24,026 bases of DNA, taken from positions 1 through 24,026 of IMG/VR virus record IMGVR_UViG_3300043446_002987. One strand, given 5' to 3'. The first letter of the stretch is position 1; each line of letters begins with the position of its first letter. Made by a program: the position numbers and the translations under genes. This DNA comes from a virus. The notes under the pieces are model-generated. The model searched no databases and was not told the DNA's origin. It saw only the letters and a list, made by a program, of their open reading frames with translations. Shown one piece after another: positions 5,975 through 14,451 of the stretch.

Positions 5975-6813
5975 TTGGATATAATCGACTGGGAGTGAAT
6001 GGAAGATTTGGAAATCAACTCTTCCAATATGCTGCTCTCCGTGGAATAGCAGCAAAACATGGATATGAATGGTGCATTCCTGAAGATAGTGCAAGAACTG
6101 CAAACTATGGGATGCATCATCCATTCAAACTAAAACATCTAAAGAATGTTGGTCAGGTGCCTTATCCTACTCGGGATGAGGCTCATTTTCATTTTGATGA
6201 AGACTTGTTCAATACCTTCCAAGATAATATGAACTTGGATGGATATCTTCAGAGTGAAAAATATTTCAAACATATTGAAGATGAAATCCGTGAGGACTTT
6301 GAATTTATTGATGAGATTCAAAAACCTTGTAGAGAATTTATTGAACAGTTTGAAAAGGTAATCTTCTTACATGTTCGTCGTGGTGATAATGTAGGTAGAG
6401 AACATCTTCATCCAGTTCCAACATTCGACTACTACTCAAAGGCACTTGAGTACTTTGATGACGATGCTATGGTTCTTATTTGTAGTGATGATGTTACTTG
6501 GTGTAAGGAGCAAGAGTTTTTCTCTGGAGAGAGATTCTTGATTAACGAGAGTGTAGAGCAATATTCTCATAAGTGTATGGAGGGTGATGGTGTTTATCGT
6601 AATTCTTTCATTCCATATACTGACTTGTGCTTGATGAGTTTGTGTAATGGTGCTATTATTTCACCAAGCACTTTAAGTTGGTGGGGTGCTTGGTTACAAA
6701 ATCCTCGTACAAATCCTGTGGTCGCACCTGATCCTTGGTTTGGTCCCCAACTATTAAAAGATAACGATACAAAAGACTTACTTCCCGATGATTGGATTAA
6801 ACTATCTTGGTAG
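5971..6813 (+). CDS. GT11 fucosyltransferase-like enzyme, copy 1
   Basis: A 280-residue GT11 (alpha-1,2-fucosyltransferase) family protein. The N-terminal GRFGNQLFQYA (11-21) and HVRRGD (134-139) form the GDP-sugar site; the C-terminal STLSWWGAWL is also diagnostic. GT11 enzymes transfer L-fucose from GDP-fucose in inverting fashion. Because the operon encodes a GDP-mannose epimerase and no visible GDP-fucose synthase, GDP-L-galactose, the 6-hydroxy analogue of GDP-fucose, is a plausible donor (inference). It overlaps the next GT11 gene by 26 nt and is clearly its paralogue (shared segments DEDLF, SEKYFKHIEDEIR). Confidence 0.85.
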   Translation: MIGYNRLGVNGRFGNQLFQYAALRGIAAKHGYEWCIPEDSARTANYGMHHPFKLKHLKNVGQVPYPTRDEAHFHFDEDLFNTFQDNMNLDGYLQSEKYFKHIEDEIREDFEFIDEIQKPCREFIEQFEKVIFLHVRRGDNVGREHLHPVPTFDYYSKALEYFDDDAMVLICSDDVTWCKEQEFFSGERFLINESVEQYSHKCMEGDGVYRNSFIPYTDLCLMSLCNGAIISPSTLSWWGAWLQNPRTNPVVAPDPWFGPQLLKDNDTKDLLPDDWIKLSW

Positions 6814-7597
6814 AATGGGACAACTGGGGAACCAGATGTTTCAATATGCTGCTGTAAAAGGAGTTGCAAGAAATAAGGGATATCAGTTTACTATCCCTCA
6901 ACATGATAATGCAGTTAAAGATTCCTTAGGAAATATTCTTAAGATTGAATTGTTTGAAGCATTTGATATTCAACCTGATAGTGTTGGATTTCTTATGGCA
7001 GATGCCGCTCGTAGTGAAATTGATTTTTCTTTTGACGAAGATCTTTTCAATAATTGTCCTGATGGAGTTTCTCTTGTTGGTTATTTTCAGAGTGAAAAGT
7101 ACTTCAAGCACATAGAGGATGATATCCGAAAAGATTTTACTTTTAAGAAAGAGTATTATGATGCATGTGAGGAAGCAAAACCTTTATTAGATAATCCGAT
7201 TGCCTTGCATATTCGTAGAGGTGATTTCTTGATTAATTCTGGCAATCACTATAATCTTTCTCTTAGTTATTATGAAAATGCTTTGAAAGAGTTTGATGAT
7301 GACAGGCAGGTAGTTATATTTTCTGATGATCCTAAGTGGTGTAAGGAGCAAAAACTGTTTGAAAACGATAGGTTCTTAGTTGCAGAAACTGGACATCCTT
7401 ATGTTGATATGTGTCTAATGACTTTGTGTTCTGATTATATTATTGCTAACTCTACATTCTCTTGGTGGGGTGCTTGGTTATCTCAAAATAAAAATAAGAT
7501 CGTTATCTATCCAGATAAATGGTTTGGTCCAAATAATATAGATAAATCTACTAAAGATTTGTTCCCTGAAGAATGGAGAATGGTTAATGAAAACTGA
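6788..7597 (+). CDS. GT11 fucosyltransferase-like enzyme, copy 2
   Basis: A 269-residue GT11 enzyme with GQLGNQMFQYAA (11-22), HIRRGD (141-146) and STFSWWGAWL near the C-terminus. The first residues MIGLNYLGRMG overlap the last codons of copy 1 in another frame over 26 nt, so this start is fixed by the LGRxGNQ motif. The two copies share FDEDLF, QSEKYFKHIED and WCKEQ with differing spacing, showing an old tandem duplication that has since diverged, probably towards different acceptors. All key residues are intact in both. Confidence 0.85.
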   Translation: MIGLNYLGRMGQLGNQMFQYAAVKGVARNKGYQFTIPQHDNAVKDSLGNILKIELFEAFDIQPDSVGFLMADAARSEIDFSFDEDLFNNCPDGVSLVGYFQSEKYFKHIEDDIRKDFTFKKEYYDACEEAKPLLDNPIALHIRRGDFLINSGNHYNLSLSYYENALKEFDDDRQVVIFSDDPKWCKEQKLFENDRFLVAETGHPYVDMCLMTLCSDYIIANSTFSWWGAWLSQNKNKIVIYPDKWFGPNNIDKSTKDLFPEEWRMVNEN

Positions 7598-8468
7598 TTT
7601 AAAGAATACAACTTTTATTATTCCTTTAAGAATCGATACTGGTGACAGACTTCGTAATGTAATTCTTACCACAGCATATCTTCTCCATCACTTTGATACC
7701 AATGTGCTCATAAAAGAAGTTGATTCTGAGCATAGATTCGAAGAGTATGCACTACCTATAATCAAAAGGTTAGTTGATACGAGTAATCTTCGACATATCT
7801 TTGAAGAAGAAACCAGAACAGATGATTCGTTTCATCGAACTAAAGTTCTGAACGATATGGTGATGGAAGCATCTACTGAGATTGTAGTAAACTATGATAC
7901 TGATATTATTCTTCCATTAGATTCTTATACCCAAGCAGTTGAAATGCTTAAGGGAGATTATGATGTTGTCTATCCTTATCGTTTTGGAAACCATGGAGAG
8001 AGAAAAGTAAATCTTGGATTTACAATTGAAACTCAAGAGGACATGGATAACTTTGAGACTGATGATTTTGTTTCTAGATTTATTGGATCTGGATATAGCT
8101 GTACTTGTTTTGATGATCGATTCTTTTATTATCCCAGTAATCAAGGATTAGGTTGGGCTGAGTATGGAATGGTTCAGTTCTTTAATCGTCAAGTCTATAT
8201 TGATGGATATTTGGAGAACGAAGGGTTTATTGCTTATGCTCCAGAAGATGTAGAAAGGCATCACAGATGGAAAGTTCTTGGTTATAATATTGGTAGAGTT
8301 GATAATCATGCTTATCATTTAGAACATCAGAGAACTCAAAACTCCTGGTATCATAATCCACACATGCAGAACAATAATCAGTTGTGGGAATACCTGAAGA
8401 GTCTTACAAAGGAACAATTAATTGAATATTATAAGAATCAAGATTATGTGAAGGAGAGAATTAAATGA
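7587..8468 (+). CDS. GT-A glycosyltransferase (galactosyltransferase-like)
   Basis: A 293-residue protein with the start of a GT-A fold (TTFIIPLRIDTGDRLRN), a DxD metal/nucleotide site at D104-D106 (NYDTDIILP), and a late motif APEDVERHHRWKVLGYNI near residues 217-234 that resembles the 'GxEDxExxxRxxxxG' region of family 2/27-type polymerising or galactosyl transferases. The last 60 residues are polar and may bind the acceptor. The donor is unknown; the UDP-uronate made by the dehydrogenase upstream is one candidate. It overlaps the gene before it by 11 nt and the one after by 4. Confidence 0.7.
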   Translation: MKTDLKNTTFIIPLRIDTGDRLRNVILTTAYLLHHFDTNVLIKEVDSEHRFEEYALPIIKRLVDTSNLRHIFEEETRTDDSFHRTKVLNDMVMEASTEIVVNYDTDIILPLDSYTQAVEMLKGDYDVVYPYRFGNHGERKVNLGFTIETQEDMDNFETDDFVSRFIGSGYSCTCFDDRFFYYPSNQGLGWAEYGMVQFFNRQVYIDGYLENEGFIAYAPEDVERHHRWKVLGYNIGRVDNHAYHLEHQRTQNSWYHNPHMQNNNQLWEYLKSLTKEQLIEYYKNQDYVKERIK

Positions 8469-9196
8469 ATTGGCATCTAGTAACCTATGCAGATGAAAAC
8501 TTTGTAGATCAACAAAAGTTCCTTCATCAAACACACAGTGAAGGGTTTGTACATCATCCTTTCAATAGAGAGAATTTAGAAAAAACAGAGTTCTATCAGA
8601 ACAATAAACAGATTCTTGATGAATCTACAGGTGCTGGATGGTGGATTTGGAAACCTTATTTCATCCTTGATGTGATGAAATCTGCAAATGAGGGAGACTT
8701 TATTATCTACTGTGACTGTGGAGATATGTTTTCCCCTGGATTAAAATCCTATGTGGAGTCAACAGTTTCTGATGACGCTTGTTTACTTCTTGTTGGAAAC
8801 AATATCAATGGACACTATACAAAACGAGATTGCTTCATTAAGATGAACTGTGATGAAGAAGATTATCATAACTCCAATCAATTGGAAGTTGGATTTATGG
8901 TTTGGAAAGTATGCCAACAATCAATAGATGTAGTTTCTGAATGGTTAAACTACTGTACAGATTATCAGATTATTAATAATGAACCCAGTGTTTTAGGTGA
9001 AGAGTTGTCTGGATTCGTTGCTCACAGAAATGATCAAAGTGTACTAACTAATCTTGCAATTCGTGATGGACTTACTGTTGGTGGAGCAGAATATAGAAAC
9101 TATGTAGAGTGTGATTATGATTATTGGTATGAACGGGGTGGAAGAGGTTTTGGTAGGGAAATTGATTCATTCTTGATGAGGATCAAAAATGCATAG
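8465..9196 (+). CDS. Putative GT-A-type glycosyltransferase
   Basis: A 243-residue protein with GAGWWIWKPYF (56-66) followed by GDFIIYCDCGD (77-87). This pair, a 'GxGxWxWKP' block and a D-x-G-D/DxD-like site after a beta strand, is typical of a family of poorly studied nucleotide-diphospho-sugar transferases in polysaccharide loci. Near the C-terminus, HRNDQSVLTNLA resembles the conserved 'HRxDQSxxSxL' segment of the same group. There is no signal peptide or membrane segment, so it would act in the cytoplasm. Overlaps: 4 nt upstream, 8 nt downstream. Donor and acceptor cannot be told from sequence. Confidence 0.6.
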   Translation: MNWHLVTYADENFVDQQKFLHQTHSEGFVHHPFNRENLEKTEFYQNNKQILDESTGAGWWIWKPYFILDVMKSANEGDFIIYCDCGDMFSPGLKSYVESTVSDDACLLLVGNNINGHYTKRDCFIKMNCDEEDYHNSNQLEVGFMVWKVCQQSIDVVSEWLNYCTDYQIINNEPSVLGEELSGFVAHRNDQSVLTNLAIRDGLTVGGAEYRNYVECDYDYWYERGGRGFGREIDSFLMRIKNA

Positions 9197-10004
9197 TATA
9201 GTTCTTACTGTTCATAATAAGGAGTGGTTGATTGGTAAGGTAATTGAAGGCATCGTCCTTAATACAACAGAACCTTATGAACTTATTGTTGTAATTGATG
9301 GATGTACTGACAACTCTGAGAAAGTTATCTGGGATACTCTTAGTGGAACTCCAGTTAACAAAAAGTTTATCTATGCTCCTGATGTCTTTGAAACAACTGC
9401 AAATAATCTTGGAATGAAAGCAGCAAAAGGTGATAAGATTATCATCGTTCAAGATGATATGATTATCAAAGAAAAAGGTTGGAATGTTAGAATGGAAAAA
9501 CCTTTTAACGCATTTGATGATGTCTTTGCCGTAACTTCAAGAACTGCACATAACTGGGTGTTCAATACTAACAGTCAGCATCTAGGGATGGAAGAAGATC
9601 TTGATACTTGTTGGTGTGATATTGTAGATCATGTTGACCACGCAGATAGGAAACAAGGACTTCCAAGAGATGTATTTGCTGTTCGTTGTTCAGTAAATCG
9701 TGGTCCTTTGATGATTGACCATGAAGATCTAAAGAAACTGAACTATCTTGATGAGGCATTTGCTCCTCAGGATATGGATGATCATGATCTTTGTTATCGT
9801 GCATATAAAGAACTTGGTAAAGTTGTTGGTGCGTACTGGATTGATTATGAAAGTGAAGATTCTTGGGGAGGAACCAGAGTTGAAACTGGATCTCCTGCTC
9901 CTTGGCTTCTAAAAGCACATCATAAAAACACAAAGATCTTTTATGATCGTCATGAGGACTTAATAAATACACGAAGGATTATTGAAAATAGGGAATTGAT
10001 TTAA
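9189..10004 (+). CDS. Family 2 glycosyltransferase
   Basis: A 271-residue GT2 protein. It opens with the family's first strand and turn (SIVLTVHNKEWLIGKVIEG), has DGCTDNS (37-43) for nucleotide binding, and an acidic metal site QDDM (88-91). The later APQDMDDHDLCYRAYKELG matches the 'xxDxDLxxR' acceptor-side motif. It lacks membrane segments, so it would be a soluble enzyme building the glycan one sugar at a time. Its stop (TAA 10002-10004) shares its last base with the next ATG. Confidence 0.8.
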   Translation: MHSIVLTVHNKEWLIGKVIEGIVLNTTEPYELIVVIDGCTDNSEKVIWDTLSGTPVNKKFIYAPDVFETTANNLGMKAAKGDKIIIVQDDMIIKEKGWNVRMEKPFNAFDDVFAVTSRTAHNWVFNTNSQHLGMEEDLDTCWCDIVDHVDHADRKQGLPRDVFAVRCSVNRGPLMIDHEDLKKLNYLDEAFAPQDMDDHDLCYRAYKELGKVVGAYWIDYESEDSWGGTRVETGSPAPWLLKAHHKNTKIFYDRHEDLINTRRIIENRELI

Positions 10005-10600
10005 TGAAGATTGATTTGGATCGTTGGCAACTTGCCCAAGACACAGAATTTACACATCATCAAGATCTTAGATTGGAAGCATATAGTCATGCATCCATGA
10101 TTATTGCAAAATATCTTGAGATTAACTATGAGGAAGACTTTAAGGATAAAGTAATCGTAGAAGTAGGTGGTGGACCAAGAGGATCTATCCTTCATACTAA
10201 GGGAAACTTTAAAAGAGGTATTCTGATCGAACCTCTGATTGATCGTTGGCCTGCTGAAATTAGAAAAGATTATGAGGATATTGGAGTGGAGATTATCTCT
10301 GCTGCGTATGAAGACTTGGAAATTGACGAGCAAATTGATGAGACATGGTTCTTTAATGTTATTCAGCATGTAATTGATCCTAAAGAACAATTAGAAATTG
10401 CAAAGAAAACTTCTAAAGTCATTCGTGTTTTTGAAAGTATTGGAAGTGCTGTTGATACTGCTCATCCTCATTTGATTACTGAAGAAACTTTTACCGAAGT
10501 TCTTGGTGAATTTGGTAAAGTCTTTAAGGGTGGAACTGAATCGGGATTCCACAGTGCTGATTGTTATTATGGAACATGGTATGCGTCTGATAACGTTTAG
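10004..10600 (+). CDS. Class I SAM-dependent methyltransferase-like protein
   Basis: A 198-residue protein with a Rossmann motif I, VIVEVGGGPRG (50-60), followed by an acidic end of strand 2 (RGILIEPLIDRW) and a WFFNVIQHV segment equivalent to motif IV. This is the organisation of class I methyltransferases that act on sugars, lipids or small molecules. The substrate is unknown; within this operon a sugar hydroxyl or the glycan end is likely. Its C-terminal 20 bases overlap the next gene. It is somewhat short, with little beyond the core fold. Confidence 0.65.
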   Translation: MKIDLDRWQLAQDTEFTHHQDLRLEAYSHASMIIAKYLEINYEEDFKDKVIVEVGGGPRGSILHTKGNFKRGILIEPLIDRWPAEIRKDYEDIGVEIISAAYEDLEIDEQIDETWFFNVIQHVIDPKEQLEIAKKTSKVIRVFESIGSAVDTAHPHLITEETFTEVLGEFGKVFKGGTESGFHSADCYYGTWYASDNV

Positions 10601-11396
10601 TCTTTTTGGAGATAATCCTCTTTATTGTGTTGGAGCAGTAGAAAACGCACGTCTTGCAAAAAAAATTTATCCAGATTGGATTGCAAGATTTTATGTTGCT
10701 GAGGATGTTCCTGAAGAATATGTTTCACAACTTAAGGAACATGATGCTGAGGTCTTTATCTGCCGAAGAAATAATTCTTATGATGGTTTGAACTGGAGGT
10801 TTAGACCATTTATAGATGACTGTGTAGATTTTTGGATCAGTAGAGATTGTGATAGTCGTCTGAGTTGGAGAGAACGTAGAGCAGTTGATGAATGGATGCA
10901 GTCTGATAAATCAATTCATCTGATGAGAGACTGCCACAATCATGGGTATTCTATGATGGCAGGAATGTTTGGTGTAAACAATAAGTTATTTCATGAACGG
11001 TATGGTAAAATAGATCTTGACAATCCATCTGCAAATAGAAGAGAAGATGATCAAACTGTTTTGCATAATATCATCTGGCCTTTGATTAAGTTTGATCACT
11101 TATGTCATGATCACTGGAAGAACAGTTCAATAGTTGGACAACCCACATATCAGAACGGAGATCATGTTCACTGGCAAAATGCTTATGGTGTTGGATTAAT
11201 TAACTATCTTGAAAGAGAAGTATACAATCAACTTAGAGAGATTTATCCTACTAATCAGGATAGTCGTCCATTCCCAGAACATGAACCTATGAAGTATGGA
11301 ATATTCGTTGGACAGATTATAGAAGCAGATGGAAAACCAAGAATCAATACCGACGTTCGTTGGGAATATGAACTGAGAGGATTATCTTATGAGTAA
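10581..11396 (+). CDS. Glycosyltransferase-like protein with RDxDSR motif
   Basis: A 271-residue protein with start MRLITFSLFGDNPLYCVGA. Its central motif FWISRDCDSRLSWRERRAVDEW (RDCDSR at 88-93) followed by IHLMRD (112-117) and MAGMFG (126-131) matches a recurrent but poorly described GT-A-like domain seen in polysaccharide loci and phages, where 'RDxDSR' probably takes the DxD role. ATG 10581 is chosen because family members begin with this strand; an upstream in-frame start would overlap the methyltransferase heavily. Product and donor unknown. Confidence 0.6.
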   Translation: MRLITFSLFGDNPLYCVGAVENARLAKKIYPDWIARFYVAEDVPEEYVSQLKEHDAEVFICRRNNSYDGLNWRFRPFIDDCVDFWISRDCDSRLSWRERRAVDEWMQSDKSIHLMRDCHNHGYSMMAGMFGVNNKLFHERYGKIDLDNPSANRREDDQTVLHNIIWPLIKFDHLCHDHWKNSSIVGQPTYQNGDHVHWQNAYGVGLINYLEREVYNQLREIYPTNQDSRPFPEHEPMKYGIFVGQIIEADGKPRINTDVRWEYELRGLSYE

Positions 11397-12777
11397 GTTT
11401 CATATTATTGGATCTGGTGCATGTGGATTTTTAAGGATTCATTACATTCTTAAGAATCATGTTCCAATCAAATATAAAGGTGGTGGTCCTAAGTATCAGA
11501 ATAGTTTTGAAACTTGGAACGATAATGGTTTGATCTGGGACTCGGAATCTTTATCTAAAGAAGAAAGAGTTCGTAGAGTTTCCTTACATGATACTACCAC
11601 TAATATTACACATTCATATCTGAAGTATGTTCCAGAGTTTCTTGAACTTCATCCTGATATGAGATTTTTATGTTTAAGGGGAAGAAGAGAACATTCAATT
11701 AGGTCTCTTGCAATTTCATGGGGATATCGTAATCCTTGTTATGTAAAAGATAGAACTCTTGGTGTAGGTCACAATCGATATGCAGTAGATCAATTTCCCA
11801 ATCTGAGTGATTCTAAGGATGAGTTTGAAGCAACTCAAAGATATTGGGATGAGTATTATCAGATTGCAAATGAGATGCAGGAAAGATATCCTAACAATTT
11901 TATTATTGCAGATTCTCCAGAGTTATTTTCTAATACAGAATATCAATTATGTTTGATGGGATTTGTGGGTATTGATGTAAGTGCTAATAGTTCTCCCAAA
12001 TCAATTGCCATCCCTGTTAACTTTAAGGAAGAAACAATTACAACATCACTTCATGGAGGTCTCGGAAATAATCTTTTCCAGATGGCAGAAGTAATTTCTT
12101 TCTGCAAGAAGTTTAATCTACCAGAACCAAAGTTTGGAACTTGGGATCTTCTGAACGGTGGAGGAAAGTATCCATCATCCTATAATGCAGATAGATTATT
12201 GGGTGGACATGATGGATCCCATAGGGATATTGCTTCTTGTTTTACAAACTTAAATTGGCGGGGAAATTTGCAAGCAGACTTCGATACTAAGTTTGTTGTA
12301 AATGATATGTTTAGGTTTTTTACTGCAGAAAATCTCGATTATGTGAGAGAAAAACTATCTGTAGGAACTCAAACAAAACCAAATACAGTATCACTTCATC
12401 TTAGATTTTGTACAAGACCTGCCGATGATCATGTAAATGGTTATGTTGATGATGAATTTTATGAAAAAGCTTTGACGATGATACCTCAGAATGCAGTTGT
12501 CTATATCTTCTCTGATGATAATAGAATGGCAAAAAATAAACTCAGTTGGTTCCGTCAAAACTTTAGTCAAACTTTTGAGATCTTTGTAGGTGATGCTTTC
12601 CAATCACTCAAGAAGATGGTAGAATGTGAATATCATATTTTGCATGTATCTACTTTTAGTTTCTGGTCTGCGTTCTTGGATCCAAATCAACCAAATGATA
12701 AAGTAATCTATCCAAAAGAATTTAATCAAACTCATAGTAATAATATGATTCCCTATAAAGAGTGGCAGATGATATGA
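11389..12777 (+). CDS. Fusion: sulfotransferase-like domain plus GT11-like domain
   Basis: A 462-residue two-domain protein. Residues 1 to about 205 begin with a P-loop-like IIGSGACGFLRI (6-17) and contain FLCLRGRREHSIRSLAISW (93-111), comparable to the 5'- and 3'-phosphosulfate-binding parts of PAPS sulfotransferases. From about residue 220 there is a GT11-like domain: LHGGLGNNLFQMA (221-233) and a late STFSFWSAFL. Its donor-site motif is HLRFCTRP (338-345) rather than HxRRGD, so activity or donor may differ from the two upstream GT11 enzymes. A single protein that both adds and sulfates a sugar is possible (inference). Overlaps: 8 nt and 4 nt. Confidence 0.6.
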   Translation: MSKFHIIGSGACGFLRIHYILKNHVPIKYKGGGPKYQNSFETWNDNGLIWDSESLSKEERVRRVSLHDTTTNITHSYLKYVPEFLELHPDMRFLCLRGRREHSIRSLAISWGYRNPCYVKDRTLGVGHNRYAVDQFPNLSDSKDEFEATQRYWDEYYQIANEMQERYPNNFIIADSPELFSNTEYQLCLMGFVGIDVSANSSPKSIAIPVNFKEETITTSLHGGLGNNLFQMAEVISFCKKFNLPEPKFGTWDLLNGGGKYPSSYNADRLLGGHDGSHRDIASCFTNLNWRGNLQADFDTKFVVNDMFRFFTAENLDYVREKLSVGTQTKPNTVSLHLRFCTRPADDHVNGYVDDEFYEKALTMIPQNAVVYIFSDDNRMAKNKLSWFRQNFSQTFEIFVGDAFQSLKKMVECEYHILHVSTFSFWSAFLDPNQPNDKVIYPKEFNQTHSNNMIPYKEWQMI

Positions 12778-13562
12778 ATTGTATCCTTTATCTTGTAAGA
12801 TCTTCAGATCAAGATGTTGAAGATTTCAATAAATCTCTAAGATTAGTAGAAGAAAATCTTATTCCATATACATCCAGTACTGATGTATTAGTATTTTGCG
12901 AAGAATCATTTGAAGATTATAAATCTAAAGTTCAAACTAATCTAAACCTTAGATATGAAACTATTGAGTTTAAAGTTCCTGATTATTCTCAAGAAATATT
13001 AGACCAGATTCCAGAGTTCTTTCCACATCCTACTCATGGGAACGGTCCAGTAGACTGGGGGCATCCAGGATTCTCTATGGGATACCGTCATATGTGTAGA
13101 TTTTTTTCTGGGGAACTTTATAATAATAGTGTTATAAAAGAGTATGATTATTACTTGAGATTAGATACCGATTCCTTTATTCATACTCCACTTAACTATG
13201 ATATCTTTAAGTGGGCAGAAGATGTTGGATGTTATTATGGATATATAGAACCCGCAATTCAAAAAGATAATCCAAAAGTAATTGAAGGATTGTGGCAAAC
13301 AGTTAATGAACTCATTCCAGAAAACTTTATTGAAGAGGGAATGATGTTCTATACTAATTTTGAATTGGGTAAAGTATCATGGTTCTTGACAAGTGAATAC
13401 ATGAGATTCTATAATGAGTTGGATCAAACTGGTGGGTTTTATACCAAGAGGTGGGGTGATGCTCCAATCAAATATCTTGGAGTAAATCTTCTCATGGAAC
13501 CAGAACATGTTATTCCAGTTAAAGGTTTTACATATCAGCACGGTGCAGTTTATACAGTCTAA
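12774..13562 (+). CDS. GT15-like (KRE2/MNT1-type) mannosyltransferase
   Basis: A 262-residue protein matching the fungal alpha-1,2-mannosyltransferase family GT15 in order and spacing: GYRHMCRFFSG (103-113), EYDYYLRLDTDSFI (123-136), YYGYIEP (154-160), NFELGK (195-200, with the acidic residue E197 at the position of the family's catalytic Glu), and GGFYTKRWGDAP (220-231) followed by GVNLL. GT15 enzymes transfer mannose from GDP-mannose and retain configuration. It lacks the N-terminal membrane anchor of the fungal Golgi enzymes. ATG 12774 overlaps the upstream TGA; an in-frame GTG at 12762 is the alternative. The donor pool is the same GDP-mannose used by the epimerase. Confidence 0.8.
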   Translation: MNCILYLVRSSDQDVEDFNKSLRLVEENLIPYTSSTDVLVFCEESFEDYKSKVQTNLNLRYETIEFKVPDYSQEILDQIPEFFPHPTHGNGPVDWGHPGFSMGYRHMCRFFSGELYNNSVIKEYDYYLRLDTDSFIHTPLNYDIFKWAEDVGCYYGYIEPAIQKDNPKVIEGLWQTVNELIPENFIEEGMMFYTNFELGKVSWFLTSEYMRFYNELDQTGGFYTKRWGDAPIKYLGVNLLMEPEHVIPVKGFTYQHGAVYTV

Positions 13563-14359
13563 TGGATAAAAACAAATCAACATTTAAACTTAAAAACTTT
13601 GGACCCATTTATTATCTAAATCTTGATGGGCAACCAGAGAGAAGAGAGTATATGGAAAACCAGTTTAAGTACTGGGAGATTGAAAACTATACTCGTATCT
13701 CTGCATATGATGGTAGAGAAGATGATCTCAGTGATATCATCAAAGGTAGGTATCCTGAGATGATGTCTTCTGGTGAGATTGGTTGTGTTACTTCTCATCT
13801 AAAAGCTATCAAACACTGGTATGAAACTTCCGATTCTCCTTATGCAATCATTATGGAAGATGATTGTAATCTGGATCTTGTAAGGTTTTGGAACTTTACT
13901 TGGGATGATTTCTATTGTCGTATTCCTTATGATTGGGACGTAGTTCAGATCGCAATCATTTGCACAGGAGATATTCATGTCAAAGTTCATAAAAGATTTG
14001 TGAATGAATTCTCTACTGCTTGCTATATTATCACTCGTCACCATGCAGAAAAACTATTGCGACTTCATGTAAGAGGTGATAAGTATAAACTGGATAATGG
14101 TGTTAAACCAAGACCTGTTGCTGATGACCTGATTTATAATTCGGGTAATACTTATAGTGTTCCTCTTCTTCTTTATCGGATTGAATTGGGATCTTCCATT
14201 CATCCTGAGCATATTGATGCATTTCATAAAGGAAACTATGATGGTCAAATGAACTTCTGGAGTCAAAAAGGTGCTCAATTGAGTATTGATGAACTGATGG
14301 ATTATGACCCTTATCTGGGTAGAGTTGTAGAAAGTTCGGCATCCCCAACAAGTACTTGA
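13562..14359 (+). CDS. GT25-family glycosyltransferase (LPS galactosyltransferase type)
   Basis: A 265-residue member of Glyco_transf_25. It opens with IYYLNLDGQPERREYM, the classical 'xxINLDxxxxRxxxM' strand; then GEIGCVTSHLKAI (71-83), the family signature; then YAIIMEDD (94-101), the acidic metal site. GT25 enzymes add galactose or glucose to LPS or to collagen hydroxylysine. It is the last gene of the operon. Its final codons ACT TGA overlap the TTGACA box of the porin promoter, so operon end and next promoter are fused. No terminator separates them. Confidence 0.8.
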   Translation: MDKNKSTFKLKNFGPIYYLNLDGQPERREYMENQFKYWEIENYTRISAYDGREDDLSDIIKGRYPEMMSSGEIGCVTSHLKAIKHWYETSDSPYAIIMEDDCNLDLVRFWNFTWDDFYCRIPYDWDVVQIAIICTGDIHVKVHKRFVNEFSTACYIITRHHAEKLLRLHVRGDKYKLDNGVKPRPVADDLIYNSGNTYSVPLLLYRIELGSSIHPEHIDAFHKGNYDGQMNFWSQKGAQLSIDELMDYDPYLGRVVESSASPTST

Positions 14360-14389
14360 CACCCTCGAAGTGATCCTTTATACTAAATA
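14356..14389 (+). promoter_or_regulatory. Porin promoter: sigma70 and late-like motif overlapping
   Basis: TTGACA (14356-14361), 17 nt, TATACT (14379-14384), with CTAAATA (14383-14389) sharing two bases with the -10 box. CTAAATA resembles the T4-type late motif. The -35 includes the stop codon of the upstream glycosyltransferase. The psbA promoter has the same build. Confidence 0.75.
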
Positions 14390-14451
14390 AGTACTTAAGA
14401 ATTCTGTTGTAATTCTTAATCTTTGTCCTATAGTACAAACAAAACAAATCT

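Noticed and set aside
9964-9970. ATAAATA late-like motif inside the GT2 gene
   Set aside because: It lies within coding sequence at an Asn-Thr codon run and is 34 nt from the next start, in a fully overlapping operon; probably chance.
9568-9972. Minus-strand open frame of 134 codons in the GT2 gene
   Set aside because: Composition is dominated by His, Asp and Gln as expected from the antisense of the GT2 codons; no start signal.
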